64,000 nt of DNA from Gemmatimonadaceae bacterium (GCA_016720905.1 JADKJT010000007.1:171679-235678); one strand, 5' to 3'; shown: positions 1 through 17,071, counted from the first letter of the stretch. Translations and numbers: made by a program. Notes: generated by a model not told the origin, from the letters alone.

Positions 1-330
1 CTTGGTGGCCAGTCGCAAGGCACTGTCCGCGCCACGAAGCAGGTTGAGCACGCGAGCGTCGCCGATGTAACCGCCGCGGCGACCCGAGGCCGCCATGGCC
101 CAGTGCAGCAGCCCGTACTGATGCCAGGCCGCGGCGTTCTTCGGTTGCGCGCGCATGGCCGAGTCGAGAAACGCCATCGCGCCGGTGGAATCGCCGGCCA
201 CGGCCAACGCCTCGGCGCGCAGAGCCACCGGATCCGTGGTTGGACGCAGGGGCGCGGGAATCTGGGCGGCCAGTCCGGCGGCACTCCCGCAGATCAACGA
301 CAGTAACGCAATAGACTGGGACATGATCAT
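1..330 (-). CDS. Exported TPR-like protein, C-terminus cut by window edge
   Basis: An open minus-strand frame runs from an ATG at 330 off the left edge (110 codons, no stop). It begins MIMSQSIALLSLICGSAAG, a typical signal peptide ending near LAAQ. A second in-frame ATG lies at 324. The following residues show a helical TPR-like spacing: ALRAEALAVAGDSTGAMAFL, then LDSAMRAQPKNAAAWHQYGL. It is probably a periplasmic TPR protein. The GWxTD-domain family has similar N-termini, but the deciding C-terminal part is outside the window. It lies downstream of, and in the same direction as, the rpsL-rpsG operon, from which the hairpin at 388-420 separates it. Confidence 0.6.
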   Translation of the reverse strand, partial: MIMSQSIALLSLICGSAAGLAAQIPAPLRPTTDPVALRAEALAVAGDSTGAMAFLDSAMRAQPKNAAAWHQYGLLHWAMAASGRRGGYIGDARVLNLLRGADSALRLATK

Positions 331-387
331 GACCAACGTTGGTGATCGTATCGCCTGGATGTCAATGGAGGTCGTCCCACGAACGAC

Positions 388-420
388 AAACGCCCCGGAG
401 CGACGTGCTCCGGGGCGTTT
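388..420 (-). terminator. Intrinsic terminator after rpsG
   Basis: Perfect 11-bp stem CGCCCCGGAGC (391-401) and GCTCCGGGGCG (407-417) with a 5-nt loop. Read on the minus strand, the stem is followed by TTTGTCGTT. It lies 29 bases past the rpsG stop and closes the two-gene str operon. Confidence 0.85.
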
Positions 421-445
421 CGTTGTCCAGCAACCACGCGGCCGA

Positions 446-912
446 CTACCAGCGATAGTGCGCGAACGCCTTGTTCGCTTCCGCCATGCGGTGCGTGTCT
501 TCTTTCTTCTTGATGGCGTTACCTTCGCCCTTGCTGGCCGCCAGCACTTCGTTGGCCAGCTTCTCGTTCATGCTCTTCTCGTTGCGATCACGCGAGTAGC
601 TGATGAGCCACCGCATGGCCAGCGCGGTGCGACGATCCTGACGCACTTCGACGGGCACCTGATAGGTGGCACCACCGACGCGACGGCTCTTCACTTCCAC
701 CACCGGCTTGAGATTGTTGAGCGCCTGCTTGAACACGGCCACACCGGGCTGTGCCGTCTTCGCTTCCACGATGTCCATCGCGCTGTAGAAGATGCCTTCG
801 GCAGTGGACTTCTTGCCCTGAATCATCAGGACGTTGATGAACTTGGAAACGGTCTGGCTGTCGTAGCGCGCGTCAGGCAACACGCTGCGCTTTACTGCGC
901 TTTTGCGGCGGC

Positions 913-916
<4 letters not shown>
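446..916 (-). CDS. rpsG: 30S ribosomal protein S7
   Basis: 156 residues, the usual bacterial S7 length, starting MSRRKSAVKRSVLPD. S7 binds the 3' major domain of 16S rRNA, nucleates assembly of the small-subunit head and lines the E site. Conserved segments include GKKSTAEGIFY, VGGATYQVPVEV and RWL near the middle, and the C-terminal MAEANKAFAHYRW. The ATG overlaps the rpsL stop by 4 bases (ATGA), so the two are translationally coupled. A strong terminator follows at 388-420, so fusA and tuf are not part of this operon, unlike in most bacteria. Confidence 0.98.
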
Positions 917-1317
<401 letters not shown>

Positions 1318-1501
1318 TCGCCTTGTGAGTGTTCGGGAACCTGCATCTACGTGAATCGCGCCGGCGATGTCTCCCTCTGCGTCAGTGACCCTGAACCAGC
1401 GGCACCACCTGCAACGCGGAGACACCAAAACGCCCGCCCCATACGAGTCCTGCACGCATGGTTTGACGGGCACTGCCAGTCGCGGCACGGAACAGAATCT
1501 A

Positions 1502-1531
1502 AGAATAGCCGGTTCCTGGGTCGCCGGTCAA
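1502..1531 (-). promoter_or_regulatory. Sigma-70-type promoter for rpsL-rpsG
   Basis: On the minus strand TTGACC (1531-1526) and TATTCT (1507-1502) are separated by 18 bases. This predicts a start near 1495 and a leader of about 180 bases before rpsL. The same hexamer pair recurs 17 bases apart in front of the tRNA operon (18008-18036), which supports both calls. Confidence 0.5.
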
Positions 1532-1751
1532 CCCGTCCCGTTGGCTGTTGATAGGGAATCGGTGATACGCGCTGCCACCGCAAACCGTTGCCAATTAACA
1601 GTTTGCGAATTTTTACGTCTAATGGGGTAACCGTTGGCGTCCTTGCCCGAGATGCCGACGCAACAATTGTGCGCCGAAAAGGGTCAAACCAGCATCACCC
1701 CGACCGAAAAACGGTAGTTTCGGTACACGATTCAAGACCAGCCGTCTGGCT

Positions 1752-1793
1752 GTCTGCCGTCTACCGTCTCCCGTCTCCCGTCTACAGTCTCCG
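1752..1793. repeat. GTCTCCC heptamer array, one-armed
   Basis: Six consecutive 7-nt units: GTCTGCC, GTCTACC, GTCTCCC, GTCTCCC, GTCTACA, GTCTCCG. No opposing GGGAGAC arm is nearby, unlike most copies in this window. It ends 8 bases before the GTG start of the kinase, where a ribosome binding site would be expected. Confidence 0.8.
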
Positions 1794-1801
1794 CAACTCC
1801 C

Positions 1802-3727
1802 GTGTCGACCGATTTCCAATTCCGCCTCCAGCACGCCATCGACGCCAACTTCCTGATTGACCGGGAGTTGGGCGGCGGAGGCATGTCGCGCGTATTCGTG
1901 GCCACTGAGCGCGCGCTGCAGCGGCGGGTGGTCATCAAGGTGCTGCCGCCGGAGCTGGCCGCCGGTGTCAATGTCGACCGATTCCGTCGGGAGATCCAGC
2001 TGGCCGCGCAGTTGCAGCATCCGCACATCGTGCCGCTGCTGTCCACCGGCGACGAAGACGGGATCCTGTGGTTCTCCATGCCGTTCATCGAAGGGGAATC
2101 GCTGCGCGGCGCGCTCACCAAGGCCAAGCGCCTCCCGGCGCGCGATGTCGTGCGCATTTTGCACGATGTGGTCGATGCACTGGCCTATGCGCATGCGCGT
2201 GGCATTGTGCATCGCGACATCAAACCCGACAACATCCTCACGTCGGGCATGCACGCGCTGGTCACCGACTTCGGCGTCGCGAAGGCGCTCAGTGCCGCCA
2301 TCCCCATGGCAGGTGGTACCAGTACGGGCATGGCCATCGGAACGCCCGCCTACATGGCGCCCGAACAGCTCGCAGCCGATCCGGCCGCCGATCATCGCGT
2401 CGACATCTACGCGGTGGGACTCCTGGCCTACGAGCTGCTCACTGGCCGGTCGCCGTTTGGCGGGTCGTCGCCGCAAGCCACCATGGCCGCGCAGCTCACT
2501 GAAACGCCCAAGCCGCCGCATCAGTTCGCCGACATTCCGGAAGGGTTGTCGGCGGTGATCATGCACTGTCTTGAAAAGGATGCCGCCAAGCGCCCACAGT
2601 CGGCGCAGGCGCTGTTGGCGGAACTCGAAGCGCTGCCCCCCATGTCCAGTGGCAGCAGCGTCGCTGCGCGTCCCGCATCACCGCGGTGGACCCGCGCGGC
2701 CGGTGTGCTCGCCGCCATCGTCGTGACCCTCGCCGTCGCGCAGCAGTTGCGGAAGCAGTCCGGCGGCACCACGCCACGAGCCAGCGCCGATTCGCTGTCG
2801 GCGCGGGACGCGGGACCGGGTGGAGACCGCGCGCCGTCGGCGCAGATTGACAGGAATGCCGCCGCCGTTTCGCCCGGCGTCAAACCGGAAACCGTGGTCG
2901 TCTATCGCAACAGCACGGACAGCGCGGCGGGGATTCAGGTGCCCGTGGTGATTTCGCGTGCCGAATCGTTGGCCATCACCGCCGCCGTGCGTCAGCGAAT
3001 TGCCGATGCCGAAGCCGCGAAACTGGCGGCACGTCCGGCCCCGGCAGTGCCGGGTGCCGCGAAGGGCGTCACTACCGCGCCGCCGACGCGCGTCATCGTG
3101 AGTGCGGAAGGACCACTCACGCCGCTGGATCGTGAGCAACTGCTGATGGAGGTGGGCAAGATCTTCGCCGATTCGGTGGCCATCGCGTTCAAGCGCATGG
3201 ATACCGCCATGGCGCAGGCCGCCCGGGTCTATCGCTTTGAAGCCACGCGCCCCACGGGACGCGGCGTCACGCCCATGCTGGCACCGCCCAGCGACGGGCG
3301 CACGCGCGTGGTCATCTCGAATTTCACCAACGCCACCGGCAAGCGGGAGAACTCGGCCATCGGACGCGACATCGCGCAGTTTCTGCGCGCCGGCCTCGCG
3401 TCCGACAAACTGGAAGTGGTGAACAACGAAACCACCGACCGCGCCTCACGTGGACTCGGCGACCCCACGTCGCTGGGCTGGGGCCTGCGCGCCGATTACG
3501 TGGTGAACGGCATGATCACGCTGCGTGCCGATTCCGTCGTGCTGATCACCATGTTCAACGATGTGCGCGATGGCCGCTATTCGCGCGTCTCGGAAACCGC
3601 CACGCTGGCCAACGATCCGAAGAAGGCGTTCGACGCATCCCTGGTGCATGTCAATGCGTGGATCGACAGTGCACGTGTGTTGCGGGCGAGACGTCCGCCG
3701 ATGGGTCCAGGCGGCTCAAGATTCTAG
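1802..3727 (+). CDS. Membrane Ser/Thr protein kinase (PknB type)
   Basis: 641 residues from GTG. The N-terminal Hanks kinase domain (about 16-275) is complete: glycine loop ELGGGGMSRVF (22-32), Lys46 in VVIKVL, Glu64, HRD at 137-139 with Lys141 and Asn144, DFG at 156-158, and the APE motif (PE 187-188). A single hydrophobic span (about 299-315, GVLAAIVVTLAVAQQL) should anchor it with the kinase domain in the cytoplasm. The external part is low-complexity to about 480. It then carries a globular segment beginning near RTRVVISNFTNATG, which resembles TolB-N/FlgO-like domains attached to such kinases in Acidobacteria and Gemmatimonadota. No PASTA repeats. The leader is a heptamer array without a visible ribosome binding site. 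The external ligand is unknown. Confidence 0.93.
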   Translation: MSTDFQFRLQHAIDANFLIDRELGGGGMSRVFVATERALQRRVVIKVLPPELAAGVNVDRFRREIQLAAQLQHPHIVPLLSTGDEDGILWFSMPFIEGESLRGALTKAKRLPARDVVRILHDVVDALAYAHARGIVHRDIKPDNILTSGMHALVTDFGVAKALSAAIPMAGGTSTGMAIGTPAYMAPEQLAADPAADHRVDIYAVGLLAYELLTGRSPFGGSSPQATMAAQLTETPKPPHQFADIPEGLSAVIMHCLEKDAAKRPQSAQALLAELEALPPMSSGSSVAARPASPRWTRAAGVLAAIVVTLAVAQQLRKQSGGTTPRASADSLSARDAGPGGDRAPSAQIDRNAAAVSPGVKPETVVVYRNSTDSAAGIQVPVVISRAESLAITAAVRQRIADAEAAKLAARPAPAVPGAAKGVTTAPPTRVIVSAEGPLTPLDREQLLMEVGKIFADSVAIAFKRMDTAMAQAARVYRFEATRPTGRGVTPMLAPPSDGRTRVVISNFTNATGKRENSAIGRDIAQFLRAGLASDKLEVVNNETTDRASRGLGDPTSLGWGLRADYVVNGMITLRADSVVLITMFNDVRDGRYSRVSETATLANDPKKAFDASLVHVNAWIDSARVLRARRPPMGPGGSRF

Positions 3728-3741
3728 TATCGGGATTCGTC

Positions 3742-3820
3742 AGACGGGAGACGGGAGACGGGAGACGACAGACGGGAGACATCCGGTGTGCTGGATGTTT
3801 CCCGTCGCGCGCAGTCTCCG
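3742..3820. repeat. GGGAGAC palindromic element (kinase / PEP-CTERM junction)
   Basis: Units AGACGGG are repeated from 3742, then GGAGACATCC (3775-3784), a short loop, GGATGTTTCCC (3792-3802) and a weaker GTCTCC arm to about 3820. It fills the gap between two convergent genes and can fold into one long hairpin. Probable bidirectional terminator. Confidence 0.75.
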
Positions 3821-3832
3821 GGAACGCTCGGC

Positions 3833-4483
3833 TTACGAATGGAATCGCGTTCTGCGACGCGATGCGAACAGCCCCAGACCGAATAAGCCGAGGGCGCTGA
3901 GAGCGATCGAGGAGGGCTCGGGGACTGTGGTTGTCATCGACGCGTAAATCCCGTAGCGACTCGGATCTGGACTCACGTTGTCCGGAGCGTAATCGTCGGG
4001 AATGGCGATGAAGAGAAAGCGCGACGACGTCGGGACCGTGATCGTCAGTCCGTCGAATGAAATGAAGAAGTCGTTCGAGACATCCGTCGGCTGATTGCCG
4101 TAAAAAGTCGGTTGGGTTTGGCAGGATCCGAACACATTTGCGGGAGGTGCAATCGCACCGACAACTCGATTCAGCTCGGTCGACGCCAGTAGAGTGGACG
4201 AGGTTGAGAACACCCCACAATAGACGGCATCATGATACGGGCTGCCGCTGCCCGCAACCTGCAGCACCCCTGTCGGTTTCAATGTTATGGTCCGGAGATA
4301 GCTCGACAACCCGAGATCAAGCACGAGCGGTGAACCAAGGACGCCATCGCCGCGAAGGTACATGCCAGTCGGGTTGACGGCAAAGAAGGTGGGTGTGCTG
4401 ATGAGCTGTGCAGATAACCCTAAAGGCAACAGCGCAACAGCAGCACCACACGCGATTGACAGATACCGGCTTCGGTGAGTCAT
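3833..4483 (-). CDS. PEP-CTERM sorting-domain exported protein
   Basis: 216 residues with a signal peptide (about 1-25, ending LGLSA). The C-terminus is a textbook PEP-CTERM signal: VPEP (187-190), a hydrophobic helix (191-207, SSIALSALGLFGLGLF) and an arginine cluster SRRRTR. In known systems exosortase (EpsH) recognises this tail and the protein ends up in extracellular matrix or the envelope. The body is beta-rich with two cysteines (C89, C121) that could form a disulphide. No catalytic motif is seen. No exosortase or exopolysaccharide gene is in the window, so the partner must be elsewhere. Confidence 0.9.
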   Translation of the reverse strand: MTHRSRYLSIACGAAVALLPLGLSAQLISTPTFFAVNPTGMYLRGDGVLGSPLVLDLGLSSYLRTITLKPTGVLQVAGSGSPYHDAVYCGVFSTSSTLLASTELNRVVGAIAPPANVFGSCQTQPTFYGNQPTDVSNDFFISFDGLTITVPTSSRFLFIAIPDDYAPDNVSPDPSRYGIYASMTTTVPEPSSIALSALGLFGLGLFASRRRTRFHS

Positions 4484-4730
4484 AGGAGTCTCGTGAACAG
4501 GAAAGGTTGGCGTTCGCGGGCCACAAGCCGACCTCGCTGTCGGGGCCAGGCGGTGACCAGCGCGGTGAGAACTTGGCCTCCTTCCGTCTCGCGACCGTCA
4601 ACGACGCCATGGATTGCCGCATTGACGCGCACTTCACGACGAACGCCCAGAGAGTCACTGGTGTCCGATGTGCACTGAACAAGGCAGTTCCTTCGGAGAA
4701 AACTCTGCCACCATCCCGCATATGCGCAAA
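4484..4730. other. Intergenic region between rpoC terminator and PEP-CTERM gene
   Basis: About 250 bases without a supported gene on either strand. It should contain the promoter of the PEP-CTERM gene, but I could not pick a convincing -35/-10 pair. Confidence 0.5.
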
Positions 4731-4795
4731 ACGGGAGACATCCAGCGCCCCGGATGTCTCCCGTCTTCCCTTCTCCCGTCTCCCGTCTTCACACC
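4731..4795. repeat. GGGAGAC palindrome acting as rpoC terminator
   Basis: Perfect 13-bp inverted repeat ACGGGAGACATCC (4731-4743) and GGATGTCTCCCGT (4752-4764) with loop AGCGCCCC, followed on the plus side by further CTCCCGT units to 4795. On the minus strand the hairpin ends in TTTTGCG, the layout of an intrinsic terminator, 44 bases past the rpoC stop. Confidence 0.85.
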
Positions 4796-4807
4796 ACCGA
4801 AACCGTC

Positions 4808-9142
<4,335 letters not shown>

Positions 9143-9145
9143 GTC

Positions 9146-13705
<4,560 letters not shown>

Positions 13706-13754
13706 GTCCTTGTTACCGCGTGCGGGGTGCGCCGACTCTGAGACTGCGGGAGGC

Positions 13755-13830
13755 GCAAAGCGCTTCGTCCCCGACGAGGCCGGTCGTGAAATTCACGACC
13801 GGCGTCCCCGGGGCGAAGCGATATAACGAC
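13755..13830 (-). promoter_or_regulatory. rplL-rpoB intergenic hairpin (attenuator or RNase III site)
   Basis: Inner perfect stem GCCGGTCGTG (13779-13788) and CACGACCGGC (13794-13803) with loop AAATT. The flanks CGCTTCG...CGAAGCG extend it into a long imperfect stem. There is no T-tract on the minus strand, so full termination is unlikely. In E. coli the same gap carries a partial terminator and an RNase III site that set the ribosomal-protein to polymerase ratio. The equivalent role here is inference. Confidence 0.6.
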
Positions 13831-13864
13831 GAGACTGCGTGACTACGGCGAACGGCCGTATGCC

Positions 13865-14251
13865 TTACTTGACTTCGACGACAGCGCCTTCGGCTTCCAG
13901 CTTGGCCTTGAGCGTCGCCGCTTCGTCCTTGGACACGTTTTCCTTCACGGCCTTCGGCGCGCCGTCCACGAGGTCCTTGGCTTCCTTCAAGCCGAGGCCC
14001 GTGATTTCACGGACGACCTTGATGACCTGGATCTTCTTCCCGCCGGCTTCCTTGAGCACGACCGTGAATTCGGTCTGCTCTTCCGCCGCCGCCGCCGGGG
14101 CCGCGCCGCCGCCGCCGCCGCCAGCCGCAACGGCCGCGATGGTGACGTTGAACTTCGTCTTGAACGTTTCGATCAGGTCCGCCAACTCGATGACGCTCAT
14201 CGCGCCGATCGCGTCGATGATTTCGTCCTTGCTCAGGGCAGTGTTAGCCAT
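13865..14251 (-). CDS. rplL: 50S ribosomal protein L7/L12
   Basis: 128 residues. N-terminal dimerisation domain, a flexible hinge rich in Ala/Gly (AAGGGGGGAAPAAAAEE, about 42-58) and the C-terminal factor-binding domain (EFTVVLKEAGGKKIQVIKVV onward, with GLGLKEAKDLVDGAP). Multiple L7/L12 dimers form the ribosomal stalk that recruits translation GTPases. It lies 67 bases after rplJ, the usual partner, and is followed by a structured gap before rpoB. The length and domain order match the family. Confidence 0.98.
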   Translation of the reverse strand: MANTALSKDEIIDAIGAMSVIELADLIETFKTKFNVTIAAVAAGGGGGGAAPAAAAEEQTEFTVVLKEAGGKKIQVIKVVREITGLGLKEAKDLVDGAPKAVKENVSKDEAATLKAKLEAEGAVVEVK

Positions 14252-14318
14252 GGTGATACTCTCTCCGTATTGATCCCAGGGGTCCTGGGGCGTGTGATCA
14301 GGCAGACGCCTGGGGAAC

Positions 14319-14822
14319 TCAGTTAGAGCCTTCGAGCTGCGCCTTACGGGCGTCGAGGGCGAGGGCGAACATCATCGGGATGCTGTTGAGGTAGCCGGCG
14401 AAGATCGAGAGCGCCTCATCACGCGTCGGAAGCGTGGCCAACTTCTTGACCATCGCCTCGTCCACCGCATTGCCCTCGTAGACACCGCCCTTCACCGACG
14501 GCCGCTGATCGTTCTCCTTGGCAAAATCGGAGAGGACCTTGGCCGCGGTGATGGCATCCTTGGCCACCACCACTCCCGTCGGACCCTTCAAACGCTGGGA
14601 CACCATGCCGCTTTCGTTCACGGCGCGGAGGGCCAGCGTGTTCTTGATCACGACGTACTCGACACCGGCCTTCTTCAGGCGGCGGCGCAGCTCCGTCATG
14701 CGCTTCACGTTCAACCCCGTGAAGTCGGTGTAGTACACCGCGCTGGCCGTGCCGAGCTTCTCGCGAAGCCCGTCGACGAGCACTTGCTTATCGCTCTTTT
14801 TTGCCTTGGGTTTTGCTTTCAT
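14319..14822 (-). CDS. rplJ: 50S ribosomal protein L10
   Basis: 167 residues from MKAKPKAKKSDKQVLVDG. A longer frame upstream (to 15209) is only read-through opposite rplA and is rejected. L10 anchors the L7/L12 dimers to 23S rRNA near L11. The segments YYTDFTGLNVKRMTELRRRL and YVVIKNTLALRA are diagnostic. The C-terminal helix that carries L7/L12 is present (FALALDARKAQLEGSN). It begins 14 bases after rplA. In many bacteria L10 binds its own leader to control rplJ-rplL translation; the short leader here leaves little room for that. Confidence 0.96.
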   Translation of the reverse strand: MKAKPKAKKSDKQVLVDGLREKLGTASAVYYTDFTGLNVKRMTELRRRLKKAGVEYVVIKNTLALRAVNESGMVSQRLKGPTGVVVAKDAITAAKVLSDFAKENDQRPSVKGGVYEGNAVDEAMVKKLATLPTRDEALSIFAGYLNSIPMMFALALDARKAQLEGSN

Positions 14823-14836
14823 GGATGCGTCGCCTC

Positions 14837-15526
14837 TTACCGGTACGGCGTGGTGTCGATGGTGACGCCGGGTCCCATGGTGCTGGAGATCGCGACGTTG
14901 CGGATATACACGCCCTTGGCCGCAGGCGGCTTGGCGCGCACGATGGTGTCCATCAAGGCCGAGAAGTTCAACTCGAGGGCTTCGGGCGCGAACGACACCT
15001 TGCCGATGGGGGCATGCACGTTGCCTCCCTTGTCGACGCGGAACTCGATCTTGCCACCCTTGGACTCGCGCACGGCTTTCGCCACGTCGAACGTGACGGT
15101 GCCGGCCTTCGGATTCGGCATCAAGCCGCGCGGACCGAGCACCCGGCCCAACTGGCCGAGTTGTCCCATCTGGTCCGGCGTGGCAATCAGCACGTCGAAG
15201 TCGAGCCACCCTTCCTTGATCTTGGCGAGGAATTCGGTGCCGACAAAATCCGCGCCGGCATCCTGGGCTTCCTGCGCCTTGGGGCCGGTGGCGATCACCA
15301 GCACGCGCATCGTCTTGCCCGTCCCTGACGGCAATACGACGGTGCCACGGACCACCTGATCGGCGTGACGGGGATCGACACCCAGACGAATCGCGACTTC
15401 AACGGTCTCGTCGAATTTCGCAAAGCTCATCTGCTTGACCAGCGCGATCGCCTTCTTCGCCTCGTACGGCACTCCCACCTGGCGGCGCTCACTCGCGCCA
15501 CGGTACTTCTTTCCGTTCGTCTGCAT
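14837..15526 (-). CDS. rplA: 50S ribosomal protein L1
   Basis: 229 residues, normal length. L1 forms the mobile stalk at the E site and in many bacteria represses its own operon by binding the leader mRNA. Conserved features: AIRLGVDPRHADQVVRGTVV, LGPRGLMPNPKAGTV (the RNA-binding region) and AKPPAAKGVYIRNVAIS near the C-terminus. The gene starts 2 bases after the rplK stop. Confidence 0.98.
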   Translation of the reverse strand: MQTNGKKYRGASERRQVGVPYEAKKAIALVKQMSFAKFDETVEVAIRLGVDPRHADQVVRGTVVLPSGTGKTMRVLVIATGPKAQEAQDAGADFVGTEFLAKIKEGWLDFDVLIATPDQMGQLGQLGRVLGPRGLMPNPKAGTVTFDVAKAVRESKGGKIEFRVDKGGNVHAPIGKVSFAPEALELNFSALMDTIVRAKPPAAKGVYIRNVAISSTMGPGVTIDTTPYR

Positions 15527-15528
15527 AA

Positions 15529-15951
15529 TCAGTCCTTCACCGTGATGCCCATCGAACGCGCCGCACCGGCCATCATCGCGATGGCACTGTCGACGGAATC
15601 GCAGTTGAGATCGGGCATCTTGAGCTCGGCGATCTTCTTGAGCTGCGCGCGGGAAATCGTTCCCACCTTCACCTTGTTCGGCTGACCCGACCCCTTTTCG
15701 ACGCCCACTTCCTTCTTGATGAGCTCCGCCGCCGGCGGAGTCTTCAGGATGAACGTGAACGACTTGTCTCCGTAGATCGTGACTTCGACCGGGATGATCA
15801 TATCACCACCCTGCGTCCGAGCGTTGAACTCTTTGCAGAATGCCATGATGTTGATTCCCTGGGGGCCGAGAGCCGTACCCACGGGCGGCGCCGGGTTCGC
15901 CTTGCCGCTTGGAATCTGCAGCTTGACGAATCCAGTGACCTTCTTTGCCAT
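15529..15951 (-). CDS. rplK: 50S ribosomal protein L11
   Basis: 140 residues. The N-terminal domain contains QIPSGKANPAPPVGTALG, and the C-terminal rRNA-binding domain contains MMAGAARSMGITVKD. L11 binds the GTPase-associated 23S rRNA segment and is the site of thiostrepton action; the proline pair in PAPPVG is the sensitive type. It is separated from nusG by 171 bases that carry a GTACTTG heptamer array, an unusual insertion inside an otherwise tight operon. Confidence 0.98.
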   Translation of the reverse strand: MAKKVTGFVKLQIPSGKANPAPPVGTALGPQGINIMAFCKEFNARTQGGDMIIPVEVTIYGDKSFTFILKTPPAAELIKKEVGVEKGSGQPNKVKVGTISRAQLKKIAELKMPDLNCDSVDSAIAMMAGAARSMGITVKD

Positions 15952-16055
15952 GCGTGATCCTCATCGCAAGTTCCGCGTCCGGACAGTCCGAGTGCGGTCG
16001 TGCTACCACGGAAATCTTTTGCGTCGCTGTGGTAGGCGACGGTACTGTGTACCGG

Positions 16056-16130
16056 GTACTTAGTACTTAGTACTTGGTACTTGGTACTTGGTACTTGGTA
16101 CTTGGTACTTGGTACTGAGTCCTCAGTACC
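16056..16130. repeat. GTACTTG heptamer array between nusG and rplK
   Basis: About eleven 7-nt units in register: two GTACTTA, six GTACTTG, GTACTGA, GTCCTCA, then GTACC. Its end GGTACTGAG-TC-CTCAGTACC is a near-perfect palindrome that contains the nusG stop codon. Each unit has a self-complementary GTAC core, so the array can fold in many ways. It lies inside a co-directional operon rather than at a convergent junction. Confidence 0.9.
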
Positions 16131-16668
16131 CTCTCAACTGCAGGTAGTCGAGCTCAACACTCGTCGGGCGGCCAAACAAACTGACCGAGACGCGCACCTT
16201 GCCCTTGTCCGGCAGTACTTCCTCGACCGTGCCGTTGAAATCGGCGAACGGGCCCTCGGTAATCGCCACCGGCTGACCGATCAGGAATGGAATCTCTTCC
16301 TTCACCGGGGCCTCGTCGGTCGCGTCGATCACGCCGAGCAGACGACGGACTTCGTCGTCACGCAGGGGCATCGGATCCTTGTCCTTGCCGACGAACTTGA
16401 TCACACCCTGGATGGCGTTGATCTCGTGCAAGGTGTCCTGACTGGCCACCATTTCCACGAGGACGTATCCGGGGAAGATCTTCCGTTCGACGGTGACCTT
16501 CTTGCCGTTCTTGATTTCCACCACTTCCTGCGTAGGCACGAGCGCCTGACGAATCAGGCGATTTTCGGGCGTCGCCGTATCCATGTCGATTTTTCGCTGG
16601 ATCAGGCGCTGCACCTTGTTCTCATGCCCAGACGTGGTCTGGATCGCGTACCACCGGTGTTCAAGCAT
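16123..16668 (-). CDS. nusG: Transcription termination/antitermination factor NusG
   Basis: 181 residues. NGN domain at about 3-110 (RWYAIQTTSGHENKV, FPGYVLVEM) and C-terminal KOW domain at about 125-175 (PVAITEGPFADFNGTVEEV). It binds the beta' clamp helices and links RNA polymerase to Rho or ribosomal protein S10. It follows secE by 14 bases, the near-universal arrangement. The final codons, Gly-Tyr-stop (GGG TAC TGA), are supplied by the heptamer array at 16056-16130, so the repeat has replaced or extended the natural 3' end. Confidence 0.97.
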   Translation of the reverse strand: MLEHRWYAIQTTSGHENKVQRLIQRKIDMDTATPENRLIRQALVPTQEVVEIKNGKKVTVERKIFPGYVLVEMVASQDTLHEINAIQGVIKFVGKDKDPMPLRDDEVRRLLGVIDATDEAPVKEEIPFLIGQPVAITEGPFADFNGTVEEVLPDKGKVRVSVSLFGRPTSVELDYLQLRGY

Positions 16669-16682
16669 CGTCTGGCGCGGGC

Positions 16683-16916
16683 TCAGCGGCTCATCAACAT
16701 CGACGGCAACTTCACCAGCAGCGCCTGCAATGCCACGTCAAGCAGCGCAATCACGGCACCGAGGATCAGCACGAACACGATGATCTGGATCGTCGCCTGC
16801 TGCAGCTGCGGGCGATCGGGCCAGGTCACCTTCTTCATTTCGGCGATCACGTCGTGGTAGAACGCGACCAGCCGCGTGCCAAGCCCTGGACGGGCCACTT
16901 CCACCGGTGCGCTCAT
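16683..16916 (-). CDS. secE: Preprotein translocase subunit SecE
   Basis: 77 residues with one membrane span near the C-terminus (about 45-68, IIVFVLILGAVIALLDVALQ). It is preceded by the conserved amphipathic segment EMKKVTWPDRPQLQQAT. SecE clamps the SecY channel. It starts 2 bases after the rpmG stop and precedes nusG by 14 bases. Confidence 0.96.
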   Translation of the reverse strand: MSAPVEVARPGLGTRLVAFYHDVIAEMKKVTWPDRPQLQQATIQIIVFVLILGAVIALLDVALQALLVKLPSMLMSR

Positions 16917-16918
16917 GA

Positions 16919-17071
16919 CTACTTCGTTTCCTTATGCAGCTGATGCGCGTTACAACGTGGGCAGTACTTCTTCCACTCCACGCGCTCCGGATGCAGGCGC
17001 TTGTTCTTCATCGTGAAGTAGTTGCGGTTCTTACACTCGGTGCATCCGAGGATGATTTTCTCGCGCGCCAT
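16919..17071 (-). CDS. rpmG: 50S ribosomal protein L33
   Basis: Fifty residues starting MAREKIILGCTECKNRNYF and ending NAHQLHKETK. Two CxxC pairs (CTEC and CPRC) make this the zinc-binding (C+) type of L33. It has the usual bacterial length and the usual place in front of secE. It is probably the first gene of the transcript, because a terminator behind the tRNA genes (17464-17496) isolates it from them. Confidence 0.95.
   Translation of the reverse strand: MAREKIILGCTECKNRNYFTMKNKRLHPERVEWKKYCPRCNAHQLHKETK

Larger units (their letters stand above)
1318..1801. other. Divergent intergenic region rpsL / kinase
   Basis: 484 bases with no convincing gene. It holds the rpsL promoter on the minus strand, an AT-richer patch around 1588-1620, and a one-armed run of GTCTCCC-type heptamers (1752-1793) just before the kinase start. 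I see no clear plus-strand promoter or Shine-Dalgarno sequence for the kinase. Confidence 0.6.

Noticed and set aside
14319..15209. 296-residue form of L10
   Set aside because: The upstream part is out-of-frame reading of rplA; L10 begins at 14822 with family-typical sequence.
16056..16130. Heptamer arrays considered as a CRISPR array
   Set aside because: Units are only 7 bases and directly contiguous, with no spacers and no cas genes.
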